The notes under the pieces were generated by a model. That model saw only the letters and a program-made list of their open reading frames with translations. It was not told where the DNA came from and did not search any database. Positions 44,266 to 52,829 of a DNA stretch of 64,000 nucleotides are shown piece by piece; position 1 is the first letter of the stretch; each line of letters begins with the position of its first letter. A program made the translations under genes and the position numbers. The stretch covers positions 236,122 through 300,121 of the forward strand of contig DXHY01000059.1 of assembly GCA_019113175.1 (NCBI GenBank). Direction: 5' to 3'. Source of the stretch: Candidatus Eisenbergiella stercoravium (GTDB lineage: Bacteria > Bacillota > Clostridia > Lachnospirales > Lachnospiraceae).

Positions 44266-44895
44266 ATGAAAATCATGGTCGCTTCCGATATACACGGCTC
44301 CGCTCTTTACTGCCGTAAAATGCTCGACGCCTTCGAACGGGAACAGGCGGACCGCCTTCTTCTTCTCGGGGATCTTCTCTATCATGGCCCGCGGAACGAT
44401 CTGCCGGCCGGATACGCGCCAAAGGAAGTGATTCCCTTGCTGAACGCTCAGAAAAACCGGCTTCTGTGCGTCCGTGGAAACTGCGATACCGAAGTGGACC
44501 AGATGGTGCTGGAATTCCCCATCATGGCGGAATCCTGCATCCTGTGGCTGGGAAGCCGGATGGTGTTTGCCACCCATGGCCATCACTTCAACACCGCCTC
44601 TCTTCCCCCCCTGCAGCCCGGCGATATCCTGCTGCACGGCCATACTCATGTTCCGGCATGGGAGCCTTTTTCCCTCTCCCCGGCATGTACTGCACCTGCA
44701 TCGAACTGCCCTTCCCCGGCCGCATCAGAATGCCTTTACCTGAATCCGGGTTCCGTTTCCATCCCCAAGGAAAACAGTCCGCGCGGGTATATGATTCTGA
44801 CGGACCATGCGGCGGAATGGAAAACGCTGGAGGGAGAGGGGTATCATCGGTATTCCTTCATATCTCCTCGTCCAGCGCCTCAATCAGAAAGCTGA
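44266..44895 (+). CDS. yfcE: YfcE-family phosphodiesterase
   Basis: A 209-residue metallophosphoesterase. Motifs in order: ASDIHGS, LLLGDLLYHGPRND, VRGNCDTE, ATHGHHFN and LHGHTHVPAWE, then LNPGSVSIPKE. A short Ser/Pro/Ala-rich insertion (SPACTAPASNCPSPAASE, about 145-162) is unusual for the family. Hydrolyses phosphodiesters in vitro. Its 3' end overlaps the convergent TIGR04076 gene by 38 bp. Confidence 0.88.
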   Translation: MKIMVASDIHGSALYCRKMLDAFEREQADRLLLLGDLLYHGPRNDLPAGYAPKEVIPLLNAQKNRLLCVRGNCDTEVDQMVLEFPIMAESCILWLGSRMVFATHGHHFNTASLPPLQPGDILLHGHTHVPAWEPFSLSPACTAPASNCPSPAASECLYLNPGSVSIPKENSPRGYMILTDHAAEWKTLEGEGYHRYSFISPRPAPQSES

Positions 44896-45169
44896 CCGGC
44901 CGAAATCCATCGTTACAGGAAATCATGACAGACTTTTTATTTTTCATCCATCCCTCATAGATATCTTCCCCGCCATGGGCGAGCGTCATCACAAACGGTG
45001 ACATGCTCTCCCATGCGCTGTCGCACAGCCCTTCCGGCTTCTTCCAGCCTTCCGTAATGAAGACCTGCCCCTCCTCCACGTCGCAGGCATGCTCCATCGG
45101 ATTCTCATATTGTTCCGAAAGGTCCCTGTAAAATGCCTTTCGCATCACGGTAATTCTGCACTTTTTCAT
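44858..45169 (-). CDS. TIGR04076-family protein
   Basis: A 103-residue soluble protein, KKCRITVMRKAFYRDLSEQY at the start and CDVEEGQVFITEGWKKPEGLCDSAW in the middle, then GWMKNKKSVMISCNDGFRPVSFLI. This matches TIGR04076 (function unknown). Three Cys are conserved in the family. Convergent with yfcE; the two coding regions overlap at their ends. Confidence 0.82.
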   Translation of the reverse strand: MKKCRITVMRKAFYRDLSEQYENPMEHACDVEEGQVFITEGWKKPEGLCDSAWESMSPFVMTLAHGGEDIYEGWMKNKKSVMISCNDGFRPVSFLIEALDEEI

Positions 45170-45221
45170 CTTTTCTTTATACCTCCAAACCGTAACCTGC
45201 TTCTTCCCTCTGCTTTTTGTT

Positions 45222-45813
45222 TCATTTCATCCCGTATTCCCGGTAAAGCTTCCTGCGAAATGCCTCGTTGTTCACGGCCTTCTCCAGGTCCTTCGTTCTG
45301 GAATCTGCCATCAGCCTACCGGCCAGCGCTGCGAATTTCTGCTCCCCGTTTCTCTCTCCGATTCGAATACCATCACGCCGTCCATCCCGTCTGCTGTCCT
45401 CCATCATTTCATTTAACGCTTTACACATATTCACCCTGCCTCCTTCCACTCTGTTTCCCTCTTTATATATTTCCAGCCTCCTTATTATCGGCCCGCTTCA
45501 TCATGGCCACAACGTCCCGAAGACCAGTTGTAAAGTGCTCTTCCTTCAGATCCTCAAGCGTATACAGATTCATCCGGTAATTCGCCGTATACTCCCGGAA
45601 CATCTCATTTTCTCCCTCAAAGTTTAGCATCCCGTGCAGGTCGCGGCAAGCTTCCCATTTCTTATTGCCGTGGTAAAATACCACCGTCACAACCGGCTCC
45701 AGCTCTTCCGGCATCACTGCTTTTCTCCCGCCGAATACTGTGCCATTTATGAAGTCTGCAAAGATATCCTTCTTCTCCATGTAGGCACAGAAAGCGTCAT
45801 TTTTTTCTCCCAT
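45222..45813 (-). pseudogene. Decayed Rpn/YhgA-like recombination-promoting nuclease
   Basis: The N-terminal fragment (45813-45463) starts MGEKNDAFCAYMEKKDIFADFINGTVFGG, as Rpn proteins do. It then jumps from PEELEP straight to VVTVVFYHG, with the PD-(D/E)XK catalytic stretch missing. It ends early after KEAGNI. A second frame (45449-45222) supplies the C-terminal helices (NMCKALNEMMEDSRRDG, LEKAVNNEAFRRKLYREYGMK). Internal deletion plus frame loss; inactive as a nuclease. Confidence 0.82.
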
Positions 45814-46061
45814 AATGCCTCTCCTCCTTTTTCAATTTTCTTCTGAATTGTGAATCTCAGCGGGCGAAATCTGCCCTGGCGAACGCCATATACGGATGCC
45901 GCGTTCTGCAGAACATCCTTTGAAAAGATGGGACGGATATGGATTGTTCCGTCCGATTCAGATACTGTTTCCACGCCAAAAACAGTGCGGAAAGCAGCAT
46001 TTGATGATATGAATATAACGCAAAGCGGACTGCAGTGCAAGAATAATCAAAATAATTTTCT
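45814..46061. other. Intergenic, no gene called
   Basis: A minus-strand open frame (VFGVETVSESDGTIHIRPIF onward) runs through the region into the Rpn ribosome binding site and looks weakly protein-like, but has no credible start; it may be an older gene remnant. Confidence 0.3.
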
Positions 46062-46247
46062 TTATTCCGGCTTCGTATAAAATTCGGAATGTTCCAGAGC
46101 ATAATACAGCGCCAGACATATTACCTCATTTTGAGAGCGGCCGGTTTTCTGAGCCAGTTCAGCAATTTCCTGTTTCACATTCATTCCAATTTTAAAGGTT
46201 ATCTTTTTTCTTGGCTCCTTTACGGTTATACTGAATTTATCCGCCAT
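46062..46247 (-). CDS. Ribbon-helix-helix-like small protein
   Basis: A 61-residue protein with a basic N-terminal strand (MADKFSITVKEPRKKITFKIG) followed by two helices (MNVKQEIAELAQKTGRSQNEVICLALYYALEHSEF), the shape of an RHH/CopG DNA-binding protein or antitoxin. No toxin gene is adjacent. Divergent from the XRE gene. Confidence 0.65.
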   Translation of the reverse strand: MADKFSITVKEPRKKITFKIGMNVKQEIAELAQKTGRSQNEVICLALYYALEHSEFYTKPE

Positions 46248-46270
46248 ATCTTCTGCTTCTCCTTTCTCCT

Positions 46271-46328
46271 ACAGGTTATACCTGTTTATATAATAGTACA
46301 AACCACTATATTTTACAAGTATAACCTA
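46271..46328. promoter_or_regulatory. Candidate operator pair between RHH and XRE genes
   Basis: CAGGT-TAT-ACCTG at 46271-46283 and AGTATAACCT at about 46319-46328; the second is AGGTTATACT on the other strand, so the same half-site occurs twice in a region that must hold both divergent promoters. Confidence 0.45.
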
Positions 46329-46401
46329 TATCATAGAGTATAAAGTGGTAAAACACATTATTTGACACATCTGACGCCAAATTCAAAACATGGGAGACAA
46401 A

Positions 46402-46740
46402 ATGAAAAATCGAATCCGGGAATTAAGAGAAGAAGCCCATATGTCCCAAGTACGGCTTGCGATTGAGTTGGAGGTCGCGCAGGAAACGATCAGCGCCTAT
46501 GAAAGCGGCAAGCATTATCCGAGCGTGGCTTCTTTACTGAGATTGTCAAGAATCTTTCATGCCAGCTGTGATTATATTCTGGGCATATCGGATGTCCGAC
46601 TTCCAGATCAAAATATCAATAAAACAAATCAGGAATACATTTTACTGGAAAAGTGGAACCGCTTAAACGCCAGACAACGCTCCCTGGCGCTCGCCTATAT
46701 GGACGGGCTGCTCGATATGGCAGAAAAATGCTCAGAATAA
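46402..46740 (+). CDS. XRE-family helix-turn-helix regulator
   Basis: A 112-residue protein. Residues 1-65 form an HTH_3 domain (IRELREEAHMSQVRLAIELEVAQETISAYESGKHYPSVASLLRLSRIF). The C-terminal helix pair (YILLEKWNRLNARQRSLALAYMDGLLDMAEK) is probably a dimerisation element. Start ATG 46402 follows GGGAG; ATG 46390 is four codons upstream. Target unknown. Confidence 0.85.
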   Translation: MKNRIRELREEAHMSQVRLAIELEVAQETISAYESGKHYPSVASLLRLSRIFHASCDYILGISDVRLPDQNINKTNQEYILLEKWNRLNARQRSLALAYMDGLLDMAEKCSE

Positions 46741-46751
46741 AACAGATCCCA

Positions 46752-48107
46752 TTAGTCAGGCTCTTTCCTCTTCATCCTCCTCATCTGCACCACATAGCTG
46801 GTAATCAGGATCACATCCGCCCCGAACCATGCCAATATCTCCGCATAGAAAATCCCCTCAGAACCCAGCACCAGCGGAAGCAGCATGGCGGAACCGGTTC
46901 GCATGATGAACTCCGCCACTCCGGAAATCATGGGAAGCAGCGTATTTCCCATCCCCTGCAGGCAGGAACGGGTCACATGAAGAATGTACAGCACCGGAAG
47001 GAACACGCTCATGACAGCCAGATAATGGTAGGCAATCTCCAGCGTTGCGGCCACATCCTCCGGATTTCCGGAAATGAACCATCCGAGAATCGTCCTGCCG
47101 AAAATAAGCATCACCGCCGCGATCACGGCGGAGGTTATGACTGCAACCACGAGCGCTGCACGCATTCCTTTGCTGATCCGGTCCATTTTTTTCGCGCCGA
47201 GGTTCTGTCCCGAATAGGTAACCACGGCGTAGCCGTAGGAGATGGCCGCCACCTCCAGAATGCCGTACAGCTTATTGGTGGCGGTAAATCCTGCGATAAA
47301 CAGCACCCCAAATCCGTTGACCACAAACTGCACAATCATGCCTCCTACGGAAATGATCGCGTTCTGAAATGCCATGGGAAGCCCCAGCTTCATCAGATGC
47401 AGGCAGAGTCTTCCCTCCATCCTGAAATCCTCTTTTGAAAAAGTAAGTATCGGAAGCCGGAGAATAGCAGCCAGACAAAAGACGCCGGAACAAACCTGCG
47501 CAATCACCGTCGCGCTGGCAGCTCCAGCGATTCCCCAGTGAAAAACCAGGACAAAAATCAGATCCAGCACCACGTTGATGAGGGCCGCCATCACCATGGC
47601 GTACAGAGGCGTTTTCCCATCTCCCAGAGAACGCAGAATAGACGCCAGAATATTATACGCCATGACAACCGGGATTCCCGCAAACATGATACGCAGATAG
47701 ATCAGAGAATTTCCGATGATTTCATCCGGGGTCTGCAAAAGCTCCAGAATGGGTCTTGCCACCGCCTGGCTGATCACCAGAAGGAGGACAGAGGAAAATG
47801 CGGCCAGCAGAATGGAATTTGCCACCGTCTTTCTCAGCTTATCATAGGTACCTGCCCCGAATTCATGGGACATCCGGATGGAAAAACCCTGCGCAAAGCC
47901 CTGGACCGTACTCAGAACCATCCAGTTCAGCCAGTCTGCCGCTCCCAGTGCGGCAAGCGCTCCCACCCCGAGCGCCTGTCCCACAATCATGGTGTCAACT
48001 ACCGTATAAAGCTGCTGAAATACGTTTCCCAGCATCAGGGGCATGGCAAATACCACGATCAGCTTCAGTGGCTTTCCCTCCGTCATGTTCAGTGTCCGCG
48101 CAGCCAT
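46752..48107 (-). CDS. MATE-family efflux transporter
   Basis: A 451-residue antiporter with twelve membrane helices. The MATE pattern is clear in the first half (PLKLIVVFAMPLMLGNVFQQLYTVVDTMIVGQALG) and its repeat (LMKLGLPMAFQNAIISVGGMIVQFVVNGFG). It exports drugs or metabolites; substrate unknown. Start ATG 48107 follows AAGGAGAGG; ATG 48131 contains the ribosome binding site downstream of it. Convergent with the XRE gene. Confidence 0.9.
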   Translation of the reverse strand: MAARTLNMTEGKPLKLIVVFAMPLMLGNVFQQLYTVVDTMIVGQALGVGALAALGAADWLNWMVLSTVQGFAQGFSIRMSHEFGAGTYDKLRKTVANSILLAAFSSVLLLVISQAVARPILELLQTPDEIIGNSLIYLRIMFAGIPVVMAYNILASILRSLGDGKTPLYAMVMAALINVVLDLIFVLVFHWGIAGAASATVIAQVCSGVFCLAAILRLPILTFSKEDFRMEGRLCLHLMKLGLPMAFQNAIISVGGMIVQFVVNGFGVLFIAGFTATNKLYGILEVAAISYGYAVVTYSGQNLGAKKMDRISKGMRAALVVAVITSAVIAAVMLIFGRTILGWFISGNPEDVAATLEIAYHYLAVMSVFLPVLYILHVTRSCLQGMGNTLLPMISGVAEFIMRTGSAMLLPLVLGSEGIFYAEILAWFGADVILITSYVVQMRRMKRKEPD

Positions 48108-48174
48108 TTTAATTTTCCTCTCCTTTTTCATTCTGTTCTTTCCGCGGTGCTGCGGTTCTCTTATTCTGCTGTTC

Positions 48175-48810
48175 TCAAAGCAGCCCCAGCAGCTTCAGAT
48201 ACTCCGCCGCAATCACCGCGTGCCCCTTTTCGGTGGGATGCACGCCGTCCGCCGATAACTCCTCCGGGCGAGCTCCTTTCACGATCGTGCGCTGAAACAG
48301 GCCGTCCATGGGGAGAAAGAAATCCGCGTATTCTCTGGCCAGCTTCCTCGCTGCCTGAATCTTCGGATCCAGATCCTCATGCCAGCAGTCCTTCTGCGGG
48401 TCCGTCGGAATCAGGAATGGTTCGATCACCATGATCTTTGCCTGCGGCAGATCGCGGCGGAGCCATTCCAGCAGCGTCCGGTAATTTTTCTCATATACTT
48501 CCGCGCTGGTGGGATCCGCGCTGTCATATCCCCGCCAGGTATCATTGATGCCGATCAGGATGGAAATGAAATCCGGCTTCACGGCATAAAAATCCTCCTC
48601 ATACCGTGCCAGCAGATCGCAGGAACGGTTTCCCGATATCCCCCGGTTGATGAACTGCGCGCCGCTGTCCGGATACAGACAGCGGTAAACTTCGGCCACC
48701 TTCGCCGGATACCCGGGCCCAAGATCATTCGTCGTTCTGTCCCTGTCACAGTCAGTGATGGAATCCCCCTGAAATAGCACCCTTTTCTGCGTAAATACAT
48801 TTGAAATCAT
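48175..48810 (-). CDS. SGNH/GDSL-family hydrolase
   Basis: A 211-residue esterase-type hydrolase. Block I FQGDSITDCDRD supplies the nucleophile Ser, block II is INRGISGN (Gly), block III is ILIGINDTWRG (Asn) and block V DGVHPTEKGHAVIAAEYL (Asp and His). No signal peptide, so cytosolic; family members deacetylate carbohydrates or lipids. 67 bp before the MATE gene on the same strand. Confidence 0.9.
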   Translation of the reverse strand: MISNVFTQKRVLFQGDSITDCDRDRTTNDLGPGYPAKVAEVYRCLYPDSGAQFINRGISGNRSCDLLARYEEDFYAVKPDFISILIGINDTWRGYDSADPTSAEVYEKNYRTLLEWLRRDLPQAKIMVIEPFLIPTDPQKDCWHEDLDPKIQAARKLAREYADFFLPMDGLFQRTIVKGARPEELSADGVHPTEKGHAVIAAEYLKLLGLL

Positions 48811-48935
48811 GCCTTTTCCCCTTCTTTCTTCTGTCTTTTCTTTTTCCGCCCGTCGATGCCTGTCCTGATCCGTCCCTGCGTTTCCGGGCAGTCCGGTTCT
48901 TTACAAGCCCGTCCGGCAGGCTTATAATCTCATTA

Positions 48936-48957
48936 TACCATGCGCGCACAAGTAATA
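48936..48957 (-). promoter_or_regulatory. Extended -10 promoter-like motif of the GDSL gene
   Basis: Minus-strand TTGTGCGCGCATGGTATAAT with an extended -10 (TGGTATAAT), about 125 nt before the start. It matches 16762-16783 at all but a few positions. Confidence 0.5.
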
Positions 48958-49116
48958 ACTTGAGGAGACAGCGACGCCGAAGGCGGCATTTTCTCCACAA
49001 GCCGTGGGTTATCGGTATAATCCCTGCCAGGCAGGACGGCACGATTCCATCGTGCCGGATTGCGCTTTGCGCAATCATTATACAGAAAAAAAAGAAAAAA
49101 CGAAAGAGGCAGATTT

Positions 49117-50496
49117 ATGACGAACTCTGAAAACCGGAATGATTTTTCCAAAGGAAGCGTTATCGGCAACATTCTCTCTCTGGCACTGCCCATGACGCTG
49201 GCACAGCTCATCAACATCCTCTATAACGTGGTAGACCGGATGTATATCGGAAGGCTTCCGGAAAATGCGACCCTTTCTCTGACCGGCCTGGGTCTGTGCA
49301 TGCCCATCATTTCCGCCGTCATCGCCTTTGCCAATCTGTTCGGCATGGGCGGCGCTCCCCTGTGCTCCATCGCCCGCGGAAAGGGCGATCAGAAGGAAGC
49401 GGAACGAATCATGGGAAACGCCTTTTCCATGCTGCTCATAACCGGTGTGATTCTGACCGTTATCGGCCTTGTTTTCAAAAGACCTCTGCTGTACGCCTTC
49501 GGTGCAAGTGATGCCACCTATCCATATGCGGACAGCTATCTGACCATCTATCTGCTTGGAACCGTATTCGTCATGACCAGTCTCGGCCTGAACGCCTACA
49601 TCAACGCCCAGGGCTTCGCACGCATCGGCATGGTAACCACGCTGATCGGCGCGGTTCTGAATATCATTCTCGACCCGGTTTTCATTTTTATTTTCAACAT
49701 GGGAGTACAGGGAGCTGCCATTGCCACGGTAATTTCCCAGGCAGCCTCTGCAGCCTGGACCTTCCGCTTTCTTACCGGCAGCGGAACCATCCTGCGCATC
49801 CGCCTCTCCTCCATGAAGCCCCGTTGGAAAACCATCGGCAGCATCACCTCCCTCGGCCTGTCCGGTTTTATGATGTCCATCACCAACAGCATCGTTCAGG
49901 TGGTCTGTAACTCCACCCTCTCCACCTGTGGCGGCGATCTCTACGTGGGCGTCATGACCGTCGTCAATTCCATCCGCGAGATTGTCACCATGCCGGTAAC
50001 GGGCATCACCAACGGTTCCCAGCCCGTCATCAGCTTCAACTACGGCGCCGGAAAGTATGACCGGATCAAAAAGGCCATCCGTTTTATGTCCATCAGCTGT
50101 ATCGGTTATACCGTTGCTATCTGGGGAATTCTGCACCTGTTCCCCGTGTTTTTCATTCATATTTTCAACACCCAGCCCGATCTGGTTGAGGCCGCCGTTC
50201 CCTCCATGCAGATTTATTATTTTGGCTTCTTCATGATGTCGCTGCAGTTTTCCGGGCAGACCGTATTCCAGGCGCTTGGAAAGGCGAAATTTGCCATCTT
50301 CTTCTCCATTCTCCGCAAGGTGGTTATCGTCACGCCCCTGACACTGCTGCTTCCCCGAGTGGTCACACCTTCGGTCAACGGCGTTTTTCTGGCGGAGCCC
50401 ATCTCCAACTTCATCGGCGGCGCCGCCTGTTTTCTTACCATGCTGTTTGTGGTAAAAAGGGAACTGAAAAATCAGGATAAAAAGGAGCGGATATGA
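49117..50496 (+). CDS. MATE-family efflux transporter
   Basis: A 459-residue antiporter. It has SVIGNILSLALPMTLAQLINILYNVVDRMYIG at the N-terminus and repeated helices, with GAGKYDRIKKAIRF in the central loop. Start ATG 49117 follows AAAGAGGCAG; the frame upstream reads through two short hairpins. Its stop overlaps the ATG of the diguanylate cyclase (ATGA), so the two are translationally coupled, an uncommon pairing. Confidence 0.9.
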   Translation: MTNSENRNDFSKGSVIGNILSLALPMTLAQLINILYNVVDRMYIGRLPENATLSLTGLGLCMPIISAVIAFANLFGMGGAPLCSIARGKGDQKEAERIMGNAFSMLLITGVILTVIGLVFKRPLLYAFGASDATYPYADSYLTIYLLGTVFVMTSLGLNAYINAQGFARIGMVTTLIGAVLNIILDPVFIFIFNMGVQGAAIATVISQAASAAWTFRFLTGSGTILRIRLSSMKPRWKTIGSITSLGLSGFMMSITNSIVQVVCNSTLSTCGGDLYVGVMTVVNSIREIVTMPVTGITNGSQPVISFNYGAGKYDRIKKAIRFMSISCIGYTVAIWGILHLFPVFFIHIFNTQPDLVEAAVPSMQIYYFGFFMMSLQFSGQTVFQALGKAKFAIFFSILRKVVIVTPLTLLLPRVVTPSVNGVFLAEPISNFIGGAACFLTMLFVVKRELKNQDKKERI

Positions 50497-52484
50497 GGAT
50501 GACCGGAAAAAGAAAAATGAACGGCAAAGTCCGTCTGGGGAGGCCCATGCTTATCACTGTCGCGCTGATTCTTCTGATCGTCAGCGTATCCTTTGCCGCC
50601 ACGCGGCGCATCAATCAGAGAGAAGAAGCCAACGCGTTCCAGCGCCTGCATGAGGAAGCCGGCACGCTGGCCCGGGAACTTGAGCTTCAGAAGCAGAATG
50701 ACCAGGAGCAGCTCCAGACAATCGCTTCTGTCATTTGCGAATATGAAGATCTCTCCTCCCCCCGGGTCAAAAATATTCTCGCTTCCTATTCTTCTCTGAG
50801 CACCATGTCACGCCTGGAGCTTCTTCTGCCTGACAACACCGTAATCCGGCCCGAAGGCGCCAATGTGGATGCAGACGGCATTCTGTCCTTTGAAGAGGAG
50901 GCAGCTCTTGGGTCCCATATCACGGACCGGGAAGAGGATCTTTCCGGAGATGAATACATTCTCCGGCACTTCGTTCCCGTTATACGTGACGGAGAAACCA
51001 TCGCAATGCTGTATGGCGTTATTGAGCTGGGCAGTCTTCCGAATACGCTCATGAACTCTCCCTACGGCGGAAAAGCCGCCATCTATATCATTGATGGGAA
51101 TACCGGCGACTTCCTGATGGATACCTGGCATAAGGAACCGGGAAATATCTGGGCGCTGGGCGAACGTCCGATGGCTCCCGGATATGACCATGAGATCCTG
51201 AAACAGGGTCTGATCGATGGGAAAACCGGATATGTGGTTTTTGTCTCTGAAACCACCGGAGAATATCTGTACTTCTATTATGCGCCGCTTGCCATCAACA
51301 GCTGGAGGATTGCGCTTTCCGTACCGGAGGACATCGTTTTTTCCGACGCCCGCGCCATTGAGCGGATTCTGAATGTTTTCCTGCTCCTGGAAGTCATCTG
51401 CTTTATTCTGTACTTTCTCTGGATGCTCCGCTATGTCCGTCATGAGACAAACGAAAAGCAGCATCAGCTCGATACGATCAACTATATCTACGATGTGGAA
51501 AAGCTGCTGTTCAACGCCCATGAACAGCATGATAATATAATCCTTGCCCTGGAAAAAATCGCTCATATTACCTCCGCACAGGCAGTCAGCTTTCTTGTGT
51601 CCGGTCGGGATGAGTCCCCCTCCGTTTTTACCTGGGAGTCGGACCGGACAGACCAGGGCAGTCCTGCTTCCGCCCGGATAGAGGAAATCACCCTGATTCT
51701 TCCGCAATACTTCCGCAGGGAACGGGGCCCGATCCCCATCTGCGGCATCGGTCCTCTGCGGTCCGCATTTCCTTCTCTGAAAACGGAAGGCGTCCGGAAT
51801 CTGACCGCGATTCCAATCCGGGACACGGATTCCTCCGTCCTGGGAATTCTGACCGCCTTCAATATGCCAGATGAGGAAACCGCCGATCCCTTTTTAAAGA
51901 ACGCAGCCTTCAGCTTCAGCCTGCTCTGCCGTAATATGCGCTCCTACAACGCCATACGGGAAAAGGGGGAAAAGGATGTGCTCTCAGGTCTCTACAACCG
52001 CAACCGTTACGAAAGGGATCTTCCCGCCTATCCTGACCTTTTCCGGCAGTCTCTCGCCTGTATTTACGTGGACGTAAATGGACTTCATGAGCTGAACAAC
52101 AGCGAAGGCCACGAGGCCGGAGACCGGATGCTCAGGGCCGTATCCGCCCGGCTTCTGGACGGCTTTGGCGAACAGCACTCCTACCGCATCGGCGGAGACG
52201 AATTTCTCGCCTTTGCAATTGACATGGATGAAGCCGACTTACAGAACAGGGTGGACGCGATGCGCTCCGCTCTGGAAAAAGAGGGTTTTCACATCTCCGT
52301 CGGCGTTCAGCGCATAAAAAAAGCCGCTTCCAAAGAGCAGTCTCCGGATGGATTATCCACGGGAAGTCCGTTCGCGGAGGATCTTTCCATGGAAAAACTG
52401 GTGAAAGCGGCAGAGCATAAGATGTATCTGGAGAAAAAAGCCTACTATGAAACTGCGGAGCATGACCGCAGACAGAGCAGGTAG
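50493..52484 (+). CDS. Membrane diguanylate cyclase (dCache-GAF-GGDEF)
   Basis: A 663-residue signalling protein. A first membrane helix (LITVALILLIVSVSFAA, about residues 20-36) and a second (IERILNVFLLLEVICFILYFLWMLRY, about 290-310) bracket an extracytoplasmic sensor of dCache type. A GAF-like domain follows (about 335-485). The GGDEF domain (about 495-650) has DVLSGLYNRNRYERDL and the active-site IGGDEFLAF, so it should make c-di-GMP. The inhibitory RxxD is not obvious. It is fused in translation to a MATE exporter. Confidence 0.9.
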   Translation: MRMTGKRKMNGKVRLGRPMLITVALILLIVSVSFAATRRINQREEANAFQRLHEEAGTLARELELQKQNDQEQLQTIASVICEYEDLSSPRVKNILASYSSLSTMSRLELLLPDNTVIRPEGANVDADGILSFEEEAALGSHITDREEDLSGDEYILRHFVPVIRDGETIAMLYGVIELGSLPNTLMNSPYGGKAAIYIIDGNTGDFLMDTWHKEPGNIWALGERPMAPGYDHEILKQGLIDGKTGYVVFVSETTGEYLYFYYAPLAINSWRIALSVPEDIVFSDARAIERILNVFLLLEVICFILYFLWMLRYVRHETNEKQHQLDTINYIYDVEKLLFNAHEQHDNIILALEKIAHITSAQAVSFLVSGRDESPSVFTWESDRTDQGSPASARIEEITLILPQYFRRERGPIPICGIGPLRSAFPSLKTEGVRNLTAIPIRDTDSSVLGILTAFNMPDEETADPFLKNAAFSFSLLCRNMRSYNAIREKGEKDVLSGLYNRNRYERDLPAYPDLFRQSLACIYVDVNGLHELNNSEGHEAGDRMLRAVSARLLDGFGEQHSYRIGGDEFLAFAIDMDEADLQNRVDAMRSALEKEGFHISVGVQRIKKAASKEQSPDGLSTGSPFAEDLSMEKLVKAAEHKMYLEKKAYYETAEHDRRQSR

Positions 52485-52574
52485 AGAAAAGTTTCTATTC
52501 ACAGCCGCTCCCTCATTTGCAGCCATCGCTTCTTCATGGTAACATAGAAAACCGAAAAACCTTAATTTTTAGTA

Positions 52575-52603
52575 TTGACTTTTTTCCCATTATCGGATAG
52601 AAT
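52575..52603 (+). promoter_or_regulatory. Promoter of tRNA-Arg
   Basis: TTGACT (52575-52580), 17-nt spacer, TAGAAT (52598-52603), 37 nt before the tRNA. Confidence 0.8.
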
Positions 52604-52640
52604 ACAATATGTTGTCAGGAACGACAGCCAACATACGGAT

Positions 52641-52714
<74 letters not shown>

Positions 52715-52720
52715 CTGGAA

Positions 52721-52750
52721 AAAGGAAATCCATCAGGATTTCCTTTTTTT
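52721..52750 (+). terminator. Terminator of tRNA-Arg
   Basis: GGAAATCC-ATCA-GGATTTCC followed by seven T, ten nt after the tRNA. Confidence 0.92.
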
Positions 52751-52829
52751 GTCTGCGGTTTTCTTTGCTGATATGAAGGCGCGGACGGTGAGAAATAAGA
52801 TCTTCCTGCCGCGCCTTTATTCTGAGCCG

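Noticed and set aside
44125..44649. A 174-codon minus-strand frame over the yfcE-like gene
   Set aside because: The plus-strand frame carries all metallophosphoesterase motifs, and the minus frame has none.
45747..46040. A 97-codon minus-strand frame upstream of the Rpn remnant
   Set aside because: No plausible start or ribosome binding site; it runs through the Rpn ribosome binding site and overlaps the Rpn frame. Noted only as a possible old remnant.
46653..47438. A 261-codon plus-strand frame with His/Gln-rich translation
   Set aside because: It lies antisense to the MATE gene; the His/Gln-rich composition is what antisense reading of membrane-protein codons gives.
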